Origin: Streptomyces uncialis | Lineage (GTDB): Bacteria; Actinomycetota; Actinomycetes; Streptomycetales; Streptomycetaceae | Reading direction: 5' to 3' | Assembly (NCBI RefSeq): GCF_036250755.1 | Contig: NZ_CP109583.1 | Span: forward strand, 8,054,001 to 8,118,000 | DNA length: 64,000 nucleotides | Shown here: positions 24,263 through 33,372 of the stretch, one piece after another | How positions within the stretch are numbered: the first letter of the stretch is position 1 | Layout of the letters: every line of letters begins with the position of its first letter | Notes under the pieces: model-generated | Seen by the model: only the letters and a program-made list of their open reading frames with translations | Databases searched by the model: none | Told to the model about the DNA's origin: nothing | Position numbers and translations under genes: made by a program

Positions 24263-25369
24263 TCAGTAGCGCAGTACGCCCGCGATCCGGCCCAGGTCCG
24301 CGAGGGTGCCGTCCGGCAGGAAACGTACGGTGGCGCCCGTCGCCAGGCAACGCTCGACGATCTCGTCCACCAGGTCCTCGCGGGAGTCGAGATCGTCATG
24401 CCTCGCGGGCATCAGATGGTGGCCGTCGTCGCGTACCGTCACCCGGTAGTTCTCCTCCACGGCCAGCAGGTCCACCCGGCCCTCGGTCGCGTTGCGCCAC
24501 ACCTCGTCGGCCCCGGCGGCGAACTCCCGGCGGCCCCGCGCCCGGTCGAGGTCCCGCAGCACCGCGCCGTTCTCCGCCTCCTGCCGCGCGGAGTGGAACG
24601 GCAGCACCGCCTGCCACACCAGCTCGGGCGGCCCCTGCGCCAGGCCCCCGTGCGGCACCCGGAACATCTCGCCCGCACCGCCGTCCGACGCGCCGCCGAC
24701 CTCCGCGAGGGTGGTCAGCGCCGCCGCCTCCCCGGCCGCGTACAACGGGCGGGGGTGGTCCGCGAGTACGGCGGCCATGGCTTCGTCCGCCCGGCGCAGA
24801 AACGCCCGGGTCGCCTCGTCGCGGAAGGTGCTGGGCAGGTCCCCGACGCGTTCCTGACGCTCCGCGTCGGGGTCCGCGAGACTTCTGACCAGCGGGAACG
24901 GGCCGGTGCGGACCTCGCTGACCCGCTCGGCGCGGCCGTCCCACAGCGAGATGTGGTCGGCGGAGACCGCGAGGACCCAGTACGGGCGATCGGCGAGGTC
25001 CGCGGCGACCAGGTTCCGGGTCAGGAACGTGTCCGACAGCACGACGCGTTCGGGGACCGCGCGGTTCAGGTACCAGACCTGGTGCTCGCCCGGCGCGGCG
25101 AACACGGCGAGGCCGTCCTCCGCGAGGGCCAGGTCGGTGGCGGCGACGGCCTGGTCCAGCTGGTCGGCGATGTCCGCGGAGCGGGCGCGGGTCGCCGCGG
25201 GGTCGGCCCGCAGCCGGTTCTTCGCCTCCGCGACGAGGTTGCGCAGACGTACGTGGTCCTGGGCGTGGTGGGGTTCGCGCCGGTGCGTGGGCATCAGCAG
25301 GGACAGCGCGGGGTAGGGGCGCGGCTCCCGGAGCCGCGCCAGCGTTCGGGGGTCGAGCCGTGGGTGCAT
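24263..25369 (-). CDS. BaeRF-type (release-factor-related) protein
   Basis: 368 residues. The central part (LFSLFMPTHR-like YPALSLLMPTHRREPHHAQD; HVRLRNLVAEAKNRL) and PYWVLAVSADHISLWDG match bacterial archaeo-eukaryotic release factor-like (baeRF family 3) proteins, and VEENYRVTVRDDG with VDEIVERCLATGATVRFL is the L7Ae-like end. Known only by homology to eRF1/ribosome-associated domains; a role in ribosome rescue or RNA binding is proposed. The ATG at 25369 has GAAGGCGGAC upstream. Its promoter region is repeat cluster C. Confidence 0.7.
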   Translation of the reverse strand: MHPRLDPRTLARLREPRPYPALSLLMPTHRREPHHAQDHVRLRNLVAEAKNRLRADPAATRARSADIADQLDQAVAATDLALAEDGLAVFAAPGEHQVWYLNRAVPERVVLSDTFLTRNLVAADLADRPYWVLAVSADHISLWDGRAERVSEVRTGPFPLVRSLADPDAERQERVGDLPSTFRDEATRAFLRRADEAMAAVLADHPRPLYAAGEAAALTTLAEVGGASDGGAGEMFRVPHGGLAQGPPELVWQAVLPFHSARQEAENGAVLRDLDRARGRREFAAGADEVWRNATEGRVDLLAVEENYRVTVRDDGHHLMPARHDDLDSREDLVDEIVERCLATGATVRFLPDGTLADLGRIAGVLRY

Positions 25370-25436
25370 GTCCGCCTTCGCTTGCGCTTCTGAGGTCTGT
25401 CCGGGTGGGCGCACTTGTCCTTGTGCCGTCGTTCGT

Positions 25437-25940
25437 GGGGTGCGCAGTTCCTCGCGCCCCTGGGTACTCGGTGCTGGGCGCGACTGTTCCCTGTGCCGTC
25501 GCTCGGTGGTTTCGCGGTTCCTCGCGGGTCGCCTTCGCTTGCGCTTCCTAGGTCTGTCCGGCGGGGCGTACTTCGTTGCTGTGCCGTCGTTCGTGGGGTG
25601 CGCAGTTCCTCGCGCCCCTGGGTACTCGGTGCTGGGCGCGACTGTTCCCTGTGCCGTCGCTCGGTGGTTTCGCGGTTCCTCGCGGGTCGCCTTCGCTTGC
25701 GCTTCCCAGGTCTGTCCGGCTGGGCGTACTTCGTTCCTGTGCCGTCGTTCGTGGGGTGCGCAGTTCCTCGCGCCCCTGGGTACTCCGTGCTGGGCGCGCT
25801 TGTTCCTGTGCCGTCGTTCGGTGGGTTTGCGCAGTTCCCCGCGCCCCTGTCGGGGCGCTGCCTGGCTGGTGTTGTTGTTCGGGTGCGGGTCGCCCTCGTT
25901 TTCGCGCAGTTCCTCGCGCCCCTTTGGGGCGCGTTCTGTT
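25437..25940 (-). repeat. repeat cluster C: seven cores, 158-bp higher-order period
   Basis: Seven cores of the same family as clusters A and B, here as GCGCAGTTCCTCGCGCCCC, with the G of GTTCC at 25447, 25517, 25605, 25675, 25763, 25834 and 25909. Two steps of 158 bp are exact (25447 to 25605 to 25763; also 25517 to 25675), each made of 70 + 88 bp; the second core of each pair is degenerate (TTTCGCGGTTCCTCGCGGG). The spacer TGTGCCGTCGTTCGTGGGGT and the GGTACTCGGTGCTGGGCG stretch are the complement of the cluster A spacer. The region 25370-26050 holds no gene. Confidence 0.9.
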
Positions 25941-26050
25941 TGTTCTTCGGGGCGGGGACGGTCGGGATTTTCCGTCCTCGCTCCAACGCGATTTCCGCCC
26001 ACCCCCTTGCCTAGCCGGGCGGGTGTGCGGGGAGAGGGGTGCTCCTTCGG

Positions 26051-26539
26051 TCAGCCCTGCGCGCCGAGGTGTTCGGCCAGTTCCTTCTCGTCCTCCGCGT
26101 TCAGCGAGGTCTTCAGCAGCCTTCCGCCGAACGGCTGCATCGCGTCGGCGAACTTGTCCTCCGTGATCTTCGCGGCCATGATCACCACGGCCGCCGCCCC
26201 CGGCTTCAGCATGGACTGCACCTGCCCCCGGAACTCCTCGTCGATCCCGGACTTGCTGAGCTTCCCGAACAGCCCGCCGAACGCGGCACCCGCCAGCAGG
26301 CCGAACGCCGGGACGAGGAAGAGCAGGCCGAAGATCGTGCCCCACAGCGCACCGGACGCGGCCGAGACCCCGACGATCTTGCTGGGCGTCTCGACGTGGT
26401 TCTTGCCTTCCTGGTCGACACTGACCACCGCCAGTCCGGAGAGATCGACCACGAAGTCCTTCTGGAGTTTCTGGACCTCTTCGTACGCCTGATGGGCGAC
26501 CGCTGGATCCTCGTACCCGATCACGATGAGTTCGGACAT
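26051..26539 (-). CDS. DUF1269 membrane protein
   Basis: 162 residues. MSELIVIGYEDPAVAHQAYE and ALWGTIFGLLFLVPAFGLLAGAAFGGLFGKLSKSGID match the DUF1269 family: an N-terminal ferredoxin-like strand-helix part, two Gly-rich helices at about 85-112, and a C-terminal part ending with KTSLNAEDEKELAEHL. Function unknown; family members are small membrane-associated proteins thought to respond to stress. The ATG at 26539 is preceded by AAGGAGG on the complement, a very strong ribosome site. Confidence 0.85.
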   Translation of the reverse strand: MSELIVIGYEDPAVAHQAYEEVQKLQKDFVVDLSGLAVVSVDQEGKNHVETPSKIVGVSAASGALWGTIFGLLFLVPAFGLLAGAAFGGLFGKLSKSGIDEEFRGQVQSMLKPGAAAVVIMAAKITEDKFADAMQPFGGRLLKTSLNAEDEKELAEHLGAQG

Positions 26540-26722
26540 GGTGTGCCTCCTTGGCGGTGATTGTTCACGGTCACCGGCGACCGGACCGACATATGCACCT
26601 TATGTCCGTTCTGGGGGTCGGGCATATGGGTCAGATGTGGGAGGGCTCGGATGTGCGGGGGTGTCGGCCGTCCGGGGCGGGGTGCGGTCTCCGGGTCCGG
26701 CTTCGCGTGGTTACGATGCGTC

Positions 26723-27388
26723 ATGCCCACTCGTACCGCGCTGCTCGCCGGGGCCACCGGCCTCGTCGGCGGCCATCTCCTCGCCCGGCTGCTGGCCGAC
26801 CCCCGCTACGACCGGGTCACCGCCCTGGTCCGCCGCCCCCTGGACCGCGAACACCCACGCCTCGACGTACGGATCGTGGACTTCGCCACGCTCACCGCCG
26901 ACGAGGTGCCCGCCGTGGACGATGTGTACTGCGCGCTGGGCACCACCATCAGGAAGGCCGGGTCGCAGACGGCGTTCCGCGCGGTCGACCATGACGCCAC
27001 GCTCGCCGTCGCCGACCGTGCCCATGGAGCCGGGGCCCGTCGGATCGCCCTGTGCTCGTCGGTCGGCGCCGACCCCGCCTCCCGGAACTTCTACCTCCGG
27101 GTCAAGGGGGACGTCGAACGCGACATCATCGCCCTCGGGTACGACAGCACCCTGCTCTTCCGGCCCTCCCTGCTGCTCGGGGAGCGGACCGAACAGCGCA
27201 CCGCCGAACGCCTCGCCGCCCGGCTCGGCCCGGTGTTCGGCCCCCTCTGCGCCGGACCGCTGCGCCCGTACCGCCCGGTCGCCGCCGGACGGCTCGCCGC
27301 CGCGATGGTGAACGCCCTCGCCACCGCCGAGCCCGGTACCCGCGCCCTCACCTACGAGGACATCGTCCGCGCCTCCGAAGCCCGCTGA
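26723..27388 (+). CDS. NAD(P)-binding oxidoreductase, HTATIP2-like
   Basis: 221 residues. Rossmann loop ALLAGATGLVGGHLLARLL (GxTGxxG), VRRPLDREH after strand 2, VYCALGTTIRKAGS and the FYLRVKGDVERDI region (Tyr-x3-Lys as Y-L-R-V-K) place it in the extended/atypical SDR family near HTATIP2/TIP30-like proteins. Substrate unknown. No obvious ribosome site before the ATG; the start is supported by the Rossmann strand beginning right after it. Converges with the small zinc-ribbon gene. Confidence 0.8.
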   Translation: MPTRTALLAGATGLVGGHLLARLLADPRYDRVTALVRRPLDREHPRLDVRIVDFATLTADEVPAVDDVYCALGTTIRKAGSQTAFRAVDHDATLAVADRAHGAGARRIALCSSVGADPASRNFYLRVKGDVERDIIALGYDSTLLFRPSLLLGERTEQRTAERLAARLGPVFGPLCAGPLRPYRPVAAGRLAAAMVNALATAEPGTRALTYEDIVRASEAR

Positions 27389-27398
27389 GCCCGCCGGA

Positions 27399-27572
27399 TC
27401 AGGACGGCAGCGGTCCGCCGCAACGCGCGCAGCAGCGGTCCTCGCGGCCCGGGGCGAGCCGTCCGCACTCCTCGCACACCCGGTGCAGCAGACACGCGGC
27501 TTCCCCGCCCATGTCCGGCGCCGGGGCGCGGGCCGCCTCCGCGTCGGACTGTCCGTGATCGTTCGCCGCCAT
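27399..27572 (-). CDS. small zinc-ribbon protein
   Basis: 57 residues with paired CxxC motifs: CEEC (about 34-37) and CARC (about 48-51), giving a zinc ribbon. The N-terminal 25 residues are hydrophilic (AANDHGQSDAEAARAPAPD). The ATG at 27572 has GGGGGAC a few bases upstream. Function unknown; such ribbons often bind RNA, DNA or a protein partner. No family recognised. Confidence 0.5.
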   Translation of the reverse strand: MAANDHGQSDAEAARAPAPDMGGEAACLLHRVCEECGRLAPGREDRCCARCGGPLPS

Positions 27573-27915
27573 GCGTCCCCCGGTCTCCCGTTCCGTGTCC
27601 GGGTGCGCGCCGGTCGCCGCCACCCGCCCTGTGTCCGACGGTACGCGGGACCGGCTCCCGTCTCCGGCGAACGCTGTTCGGGAGTCTTTTCGGTCAGGGT
27701 CAGTTACCGCGTGAAGTGGCGAACGCGCTGGTGGAGTGGGTGAGTTGAGTCTTCGGTCAACTCGTGGGGCGCCCGGGACCGCACACTGGCCGAATCGGAG
27801 TGGTGACATACAGTCATGGCGTGAACTAAAGAAGAGGGGGTACACGACGGCGACGACGCGCATGCGACGAGCGGCCGTCCATGTGCCATGTCCTGAACCG
27901 CCCCCGGAGGTGACC

Positions 27916-28338
27916 ATGCATGACGAATTCCTGTGCCACGTCACCGCCTACGGTGTCTGCGGTGGCCAGTGGGTCGGCGTGCCGCTCGGTACCTACCGGG
28001 CCCCCACCCTGCCACTGGCCCTGTGGTGGCTGCGCGACCGGGCCCTGTGGATCGCGGCCCGCCTCGATCCCCTCCCCGAAACCGCCGCCTTCCCGGAAGG
28101 TTCGCTGACCCCCGTCGGCGCTGACACGGCGGATGTACCGGCCGTGCTGCGTGACTGGTGCCACGACACCTACCGGCAGGACCGGGTCGCGGAGGAGCTC
28201 TCCCAGGGGCGGCTGATGCGATTCTCCGCCCAGGACGAGACCACGGAGTACGAGCTGATGGCGGAGTCCGTGGACACCCTGCGGATGCGCCGGATGCGCG
28301 ACCCGTACGCGATGTCCGCCGGCGCGGCCCGGTGGTGA
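27916..28338 (+). CDS. conserved-type hypothetical protein, small soluble
   Basis: 140 residues with an excellent ribosome site (GGAGGTGACC before the ATG). Contains a Cys-rich start (HDEFLCHVTAYGVCGGQW), a Trp-rich middle (LPLALWWLRDRALWIAARLD) and an acidic tail (EELSQGRLMRFSAQDETTEYELMAE). No signal peptide or membrane helix stands out except the weakly amphipathic Trp-rich segment. I do not recognise the family. Confidence 0.6.
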   Translation: MHDEFLCHVTAYGVCGGQWVGVPLGTYRAPTLPLALWWLRDRALWIAARLDPLPETAAFPEGSLTPVGADTADVPAVLRDWCHDTYRQDRVAEELSQGRLMRFSAQDETTEYELMAESVDTLRMRRMRDPYAMSAGAARW

Positions 28339-28406
28339 GCGCGCACGCCGGCCGCCTGGTCCGGAGGGCCGTGGCCGGCGGCACCGGACCGGGCGGGGCC
28401 GACGGG

Positions 28407-28601
28407 TCAGGCCCGCGGTGGCTGCTGGCCCCGGTCCTGGTCGCCGAGCCGGTCCTTCAGCGCGTCCTGGCCCTTGTCGACCTGGCCCTGGTACTTGCCC
28501 TGCGTCCTGTCGTCGATGGCGTCTCCCGCCTTGTCGACGCCCTTCGACGTCTGGTCCTCATGCCCCTTGAGCATGTTTTTGAGCTTGTCCATCATGGACA
28601 T
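28407..28601 (-). CDS. MT0933-like antitoxin-type protein
   Basis: 64 residues: MDKLKNMLKGHEDQ, VDKAGDAIDDRTQGKYQGQV and a Lys/Asp-rich helix, the pattern of the MT0933 antitoxin family (PF14013), which are small, charged, elongated helical proteins. In Mycobacterium the name comes from an antitoxin candidate; toxins beside it are not evident here. The ATG at 28601 has GGGAGGTG about 8 bases upstream. More likely a stress-related small protein than part of a working toxin-antitoxin pair. Confidence 0.7.
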   Translation of the reverse strand: MSMMDKLKNMLKGHEDQTSKGVDKAGDAIDDRTQGKYQGQVDKGQDALKDRLGDQDRGQQPPRA

Positions 28602-28694
28602 GAGCCCACCTCCCTAGAGGGTTGTTCCGTCTTCAGCTTCACCCGCCCGGGCCACTCCCGCATCCGCGCGCGTCCCCGCTGGTAACTTCTCACC

Positions 28695-29516
28695 ATGAGC
28701 AGCGCAGCCGAGCCGCCGACCGTGGCGGTCCCGCTGGACACCCCGCCCCGGGTCGCGAGCCTCGGCACCGGGGTCCACGGCACCCACACCACGACCGACG
28801 TCTTCCGGCTGCCGGACCTGTGGCAGCTCCACCTCTACACGTACAGCGCCGAACTCGTCGTCGGCGGTCTGTCCCACACCATCCGGCCCGGCCGGGTCAG
28901 CCTGGTGCCGCCCGGCACCGAGGTCCGCTACCGCTACCGGGGCCGCTCCGAGCACCTGTTCGTCCACTTCGCCCTGCCCGGCACCGGGGGGTCCACCCGG
29001 GTCCCCCTCCTCCAGGACGCCGGGGCCGAGACCCCGGCCCTCACGGGGCTGCTGCGCCAGGCCGTCGCCATCGCCCCGCGCAACCCCGTACGGGCCGCCG
29101 CCGAGGTGTGGACGGCACTGTGGCGGGTCGCGGAACTCGGCGCGCCCGGCGGGTCCGCCCAGGCGCCCGGCCCGGTCGCCGCCGCGATCGCCCATGTCGA
29201 GGCACATCTGGCGGGCCCCCTCGCGGTGCCCGACCTGGCCCGGGTCGCCGGGGTCTCGCACAACCATCTGACCAGGCTCTTCCGCGCCGAGACCGGCCGT
29301 ACGGTGGTCGCCTACGTCCGTGCGCGGCGGATGGCCCGCGCCCGGCATCTGCTGCGCGAGTCGACGCTCACCGTCCGCGCGGTGGCCGACGCCGTCGGCA
29401 TCGCCGACCTCCAGGCGTTCAACAAGGCGTGCCACCGGGAGTTCGGCGCCTCGCCCCGCGCACTGCGCGCCGCCGCCCGCGCGTCCGGCGGGGATCAGCG
29501 CAGCCCGGTGCCCTGA
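28695..29516 (+). CDS. AraC-family transcriptional regulator
   Basis: 273 residues. An N-terminal cupin-like sensor domain (about 20-95; LHLYTYSAELVVGGLSHTI, SLVPPGTEVRYRYRGRSEHLF) and a C-terminal pair of helix-turn-helix units (about 165-260): AHLAGPLAVPDLARVAGVS, NHLTRLFRAETGRTVVAYV, RARHLLRESTLTVRAVADA, IADLQAFNKACHREFGASP. The fold binds a sugar or other effector. Its 3' end overlaps the fucosidase gene tail to tail by 22 bp, so it may control sugar use, including fucoside hydrolysis; target inferred, not shown. Confidence 0.9.
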   Translation: MSSAAEPPTVAVPLDTPPRVASLGTGVHGTHTTTDVFRLPDLWQLHLYTYSAELVVGGLSHTIRPGRVSLVPPGTEVRYRYRGRSEHLFVHFALPGTGGSTRVPLLQDAGAETPALTGLLRQAVAIAPRNPVRAAAEVWTALWRVAELGAPGGSAQAPGPVAAAIAHVEAHLAGPLAVPDLARVAGVSHNHLTRLFRAETGRTVVAYVRARRMARARHLLRESTLTVRAVADAVGIADLQAFNKACHREFGASPRALRAAARASGGDQRSPVP

Positions 29517-30769
29517 TACAGGTCCAGCTCGCCGTCCAGCTCCACGGCGAGGACGGTGGCGCACGGATCGACGTCCCCGGGCCCCGGCGCGTCGATCCAG
29601 GTCATCCCGGGCACCTCGTGCAGCCCGCCGACGACCCGGTGCCCCAGCTCCGCGCCCGTGCCGAGCACGCTCACCCGCTTCACCGGGGTCCGCAGCCCGC
29701 GTACCGTCACCGACTCGCGCGGTACGTCGAAGCACATCAGGTACAGGGTGCGGCGGTCCGCCGAGAGGGTGCTCGGTCCGTAGTGGTGGCCCGGCGGCAG
29801 GCCCGCGACCGTGCCGTGCACGGCGTCCGCGTGGGCGCGTATCCAGTCACCGAGGCCGGTGAGCCGCTCCGTCTGCGCGGCCGAGATCGTGCCGTCCTCC
29901 CGGGGCCCCACGTCGAGCAGCAGATTGCCGCCCATCGCGATCGTCTCCGTGAGGTAACGCACCAGCAGCGCCACGGACTTGTGGTTGTCGTCGCCCTGCC
30001 GGTACCCCCAGGAGTCGTTGACGGTCAGACACAGTTCCCAGGGGCCGTCCGGGGCCCGCACCGGCAGTCCCTGCTCCGGGGTCGCGTAGTCGCCGTGTCC
30101 CGTCAGCCGGGCGTTCGCCATGGTGTCCGGGGCCGCCGCCCGGATCAGCCCCGCCAGTTCGGCCATCCGCCACTGCTCCGGTGACCGCTCCCATTCACCG
30201 TCGAACCACAGCAGGTCCGGGCGGTACCGCTCGATCAGCTCGGCCACCTGGCCGTCCCGGTACGCCAGATACCGCGCCCATGCCGCCGGGTCCTCCACCC
30301 CGTTCTGTGGGGTGACGTACGCACTGGCCAGGATGTCGTCGTGCGCGGGCGGGTCGGGGTGGACGACCGTCGGGTAGTCGGGGTGGTTCCAGTCCGAGTG
30401 CGAGTAGTAGAGGCCCACCTTCAGCCCCCGTTCCCGCAGCGCGTGCGCGTACCCGGCGATCAGGTCCCGGCCCGCCGGGGTGTGCCGGACGACGTCGAGT
30501 CCGCCCTGGCCGGAGTCCCAGAGCGCCACCCCGTCGTGGTGGCGCGCGGTGAGAACCGCGTAGCGGGCGCCCGCCCGCGCGAACAGGTCCGCCCACTCGG
30601 CCGGGTCGTAGCGCGACGCGGTGAAACGGCCGAGCTGACTCATGTACCGCTCGTGCGGGACCTCGCCGTTGTAGAAGGACCAGGACTCGGCCACCGAGTC
30701 GACGGCGTAGACGCCGTAATGGACGAAGACGCCCAACTTCGCGTCACGGAACCAGGGCTGTGTGGACAT
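29495..30769 (-). CDS. alpha-L-fucosidase (GH29)
   Basis: 424 residues of glycoside hydrolase family 29. The start WFRDAKLGVFVHYGVYAVDS and AEWADLFARAGARYAVLTARHHDGVALWDS are family hallmarks; the nucleophile Asp is in LLWFDGEWERSPEQW. TARHHDGV and GLYYSHSDWNHPDY line the active site. No signal peptide, so the enzyme acts in the cytoplasm on imported or short fucosides, or it is exported by another route. Overlaps the convergent AraC gene by 22 bp. The ATG at 30769 lies in a well-placed context. Confidence 0.9.
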   Translation of the reverse strand: MSTQPWFRDAKLGVFVHYGVYAVDSVAESWSFYNGEVPHERYMSQLGRFTASRYDPAEWADLFARAGARYAVLTARHHDGVALWDSGQGGLDVVRHTPAGRDLIAGYAHALRERGLKVGLYYSHSDWNHPDYPTVVHPDPPAHDDILASAYVTPQNGVEDPAAWARYLAYRDGQVAELIERYRPDLLWFDGEWERSPEQWRMAELAGLIRAAAPDTMANARLTGHGDYATPEQGLPVRAPDGPWELCLTVNDSWGYRQGDDNHKSVALLVRYLTETIAMGGNLLLDVGPREDGTISAAQTERLTGLGDWIRAHADAVHGTVAGLPPGHHYGPSTLSADRRTLYLMCFDVPRESVTVRGLRTPVKRVSVLGTGAELGHRVVGGLHEVPGMTWIDAPGPGDVDPCATVLAVELDGELDLYQGTGLR

Positions 30770-31072
30770 GCCCGAACGCTAGAGCGGCGGACCGTCCCCG
30801 CGCGTGGGTACGGATCACCATCGGTGGTCCATTTTCACCCTATGGAGGAGCCTGGCGAAGGCGACGGGGTGCTGTTCCGACGGGGTCGTGGGGCTTCCGT
30901 CCGCGCGGACCGGTGGGCGCGGTCCACCAGCGGTCCGGCGGCCGTCCGTCGGCGGGCGAGGGCCGCGAGACGGCCGCGAGTCGTCCGTGCGACGGTTTGC
31001 GGAGGGGGCGTAGCCCCAACCTCAGCAGGAGAGCGCCTTGTTCATGGGCGGGAATCGGTCACGGAGGACGGC
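30770..31072. other. 303-bp intergenic region
   Basis: Separates the divergent fucosidase and DUF2165 genes. It contains CGGATCACCATCGGTGGTCC, with CACCATCGGTGG an imperfect palindrome at about 30817, which could be an operator. An in-frame ATG near 30842 would extend the DUF2165 protein but has weak coding character. Confidence 0.4.
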
Positions 31073-31825
31073 ATGACGGACGGCACGACGGATGACGGGC
31101 GCGACAGGCGCGGTGCGGGCGGCGGTGTGGGCGGGGTCGACGCGGACGGCCGGGACGGGGTGGGGAGCGCGGTCGGCCCCGGCGGCACGGCGGGTGCGCG
31201 TGCCGAGGCGGCGATACCGGGGAAGGGCGAGGGCGGCGACCGGACAGGTGGCCGGACGAGTGGTCGGCGCGGCCGGGTGCGGGCGCTCGGCACCCTGCCG
31301 GTCGCCGCCGCCGCGCTGACCGTGACCGTCGCCGTCTACATGGCCCTCGTCGCGTTCGGCAACATCACCGACTTCGGGACCAACCAGCAGTTCGTCCGGC
31401 ATGTCCTCGCGATGGACACGACGTTCAAGGACGAGGACCTGATGTGGCGAGCCGTCGAATCCCCTACGCTCGCCGATCTCGCGTACGTCGCCATCATCGT
31501 GTGGGAGACCCTGGCGGCCCTGGTCCTGCTGGCCGCCGGGTGGCTGTGGCTGCGGGCTCTCACGGGCGGCGCCCGGAACGCGCCGGGCACCCAGGACGGC
31601 GACGCCCTCGAACGTGCCCGCGCCGTCGCCACCCTCGGACTGGTGATGGTCCTGCTGCTCTTCGGGCTCGGGTTCATCGGTATCGGCGGCGAGTGGTTCG
31701 CCATGTGGCAGTCGTCCGACTGGAACGGGCTCGACGCCGCCAGCCGTAACGTCACCCTCGCCGGTCTCGCGCTGGTGGTCGTCAGGCTCCCGGCCGGCCG
31801 GGACGGCACCGACCGGGCCCGGTAG
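31073..31825 (+). CDS. DUF2165-type membrane protein
   Basis: 250 residues. A Gly/Asp-rich N-terminal tail (about 1-75) is followed by a membrane core with about four helices: LPVAAAALTVTVAVYMALVAF, DLAYVAIIVWETLAALVLLAA, LGLVMVLLLFGLGFIGIGGEW and a last segment. FGNITDFGTNQQFVRHVLAMDT and DLMWRAVESPTLADLAYVAI between the helices match the DUF2165 family. Function unknown. I start at the ATG at 31073, preceded by ACGGAGGACGGC; a longer start is possible but its sequence is poor. Confidence 0.72.
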   Translation: MTDGTTDDGRDRRGAGGGVGGVDADGRDGVGSAVGPGGTAGARAEAAIPGKGEGGDRTGGRTSGRRGRVRALGTLPVAAAALTVTVAVYMALVAFGNITDFGTNQQFVRHVLAMDTTFKDEDLMWRAVESPTLADLAYVAIIVWETLAALVLLAAGWLWLRALTGGARNAPGTQDGDALERARAVATLGLVMVLLLFGLGFIGIGGEWFAMWQSSDWNGLDAASRNVTLAGLALVVVRLPAGRDGTDRAR

Positions 31826-31998
31826 CGCGGAGGCGACGTGGCCGGGCGGCCGTGGAGAGGCGACGGCCGGGGGGCGGTAGGGGCGACGAAGCCGGTGGCG
31901 GCAGGTGTGGCGAAGCCGGTGGTGTCAGACGCAACTGGCCTGGCAGGCGTACAAGATCGGCCCTCCCGGCACGTCGCGATCGCGGGTCCGCCATACTG

Positions 31999-33276
31999 AT
32001 GTCCGTGCGAGTAGCGGTCATGACAGCGGGTTCCCGGGGCGATGTCGCCCCCTTCACCGGGCTGGGCCACGGGCTGGCGCTGGCCGGTCACGAGGTGACC
32101 CTCGTGACCCACGCGCGGTTCGCCCCGCTCGCCGCGCGCGCCGGACTGGACTTCCGTCCGCTGCCGCTCGACCCGCGTGCCGTACTCGCCTCCGCGAAGG
32201 GCCAGGACCTGCACCGCAGCGGCAGCGGGATCGGCAAGATGAACCGGCTGTTCGCCCTGGTCAGGGAACAGGTCGGGGCACTCGCCGACGACCTCCTGGC
32301 AGCCGCCGGGCACAGCGATGTGCTGCTGCTGGCCCCCGCGATCGCCCCGCTCGGCCACGCCGTCGCGGACGGCCTCGGACTCCCGGCCGCCGAACTGCAC
32401 CTCCAACCCCAGTCGCCCACCCGGGTGTTCGCCCCGCCGCTGCTCGGCGCCCGCTCGTTCGGGCCGCTGGGCAACCGGCTCGGCGCCCACGCGGTGAACG
32501 CCGGGCTCGACCGGCTCTTCGCCGACTCCACCCGCGCCCTGCGGGCCCGGCTCGGCGCCCCGCCGGTCGGCGTCCACGCCGCCCGCCGCACCCGGGACCG
32601 CCGCCTGCTGCCGGTGCACCACGGCTTCAGCCCGCTGCTCGTGCCCCGCCCCCGCGACTGGCGGCCCGGCCTCACCGTCGACGGCTACTGGTGGTCGTAC
32701 GATCCCCCGGACGCCGAACTCCCGGACGAGGTCGCGAAGTTCCTCGACGCGGGACCGCCCCCGGTGTACGTGGGGCTGGGCAGCGCGACCGCGCCCGACC
32801 CCGAGCGGCTGAGCGCCACCATCGTGGGGGCGCTGCGGGCCGCCGGGCTGCGCGGGGTGATCCAGCGCGGCTGGAGCGGACTCGCCGCGGACGGCGACGA
32901 CATGCTGACCGTCGGCGAACTCCCGCACTCCGTGCTGTTCCCGCGGACCGCCGCGGTCGTCCATCACGCGGGCGCCGGGACCACGGCGGCGGCGCTGCGC
33001 GCCGGGGTGCCCTCGGTGCCGCTGCCCGTGCAGTTCGACGCCGCGTTCTGGTCGGCGCGGCTGCGCGCGCTCGGGGTCGCGCCGGACATCGTGCCGCTGC
33101 GGACGCTCACCGAGCGGCCGGGGAGCGCGGACCGGCTGACGGCGGCGCTCGTCCGCGCCACCGCCCAGGACTCGACCCATCGGACCCGCGCCCGCGCGCT
33201 GGCCGCGCGGCTCGCCGGCGAGGACGGTGTGCTGCCCGTGGCGCGGACCGTGGAGCGGCTCGCCGCGCGACGCTGA
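31999..33276 (+). CDS. glycosyltransferase (GT1/sterol glucosyltransferase-like)
   Basis: 425 residues of the GT-B fold UGT-like family. N-terminal MTAGSRGDVAPFTGLGHGLALAGHEVTLVTH (first 35 residues; the SRGD loop starts the acceptor domain); C-terminal donor site VYVGLGSATAPDPERLSATI, VGELPHSVLFPRTAAVVHHAGAGTTAAALRAGVP, the HxGxGT motif that holds the nucleotide sugar. Family members glycosylate sterols, lipids, macrolides or carotenoids. No cluster genes nearby reveal the acceptor. Translation start has no clear ribosome site; the initiation pattern CATACTGATG is weak. Confidence 0.85.
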   Translation: MSVRVAVMTAGSRGDVAPFTGLGHGLALAGHEVTLVTHARFAPLAARAGLDFRPLPLDPRAVLASAKGQDLHRSGSGIGKMNRLFALVREQVGALADDLLAAAGHSDVLLLAPAIAPLGHAVADGLGLPAAELHLQPQSPTRVFAPPLLGARSFGPLGNRLGAHAVNAGLDRLFADSTRALRARLGAPPVGVHAARRTRDRRLLPVHHGFSPLLVPRPRDWRPGLTVDGYWWSYDPPDAELPDEVAKFLDAGPPPVYVGLGSATAPDPERLSATIVGALRAAGLRGVIQRGWSGLAADGDDMLTVGELPHSVLFPRTAAVVHHAGAGTTAAALRAGVPSVPLPVQFDAAFWSARLRALGVAPDIVPLRTLTERPGSADRLTAALVRATAQDSTHRTRARALAARLAGEDGVLPVARTVERLAARR

Positions 33277-33372
33277 CCGGCACCCGCGCGATCCGCTTGA
33301 CCTCTAGATTGGTTGAGGTTGCAGGCTGTTCCCTGTCGGCGCGACCGGCGCCATCGACGGAGGGACAGCGTC

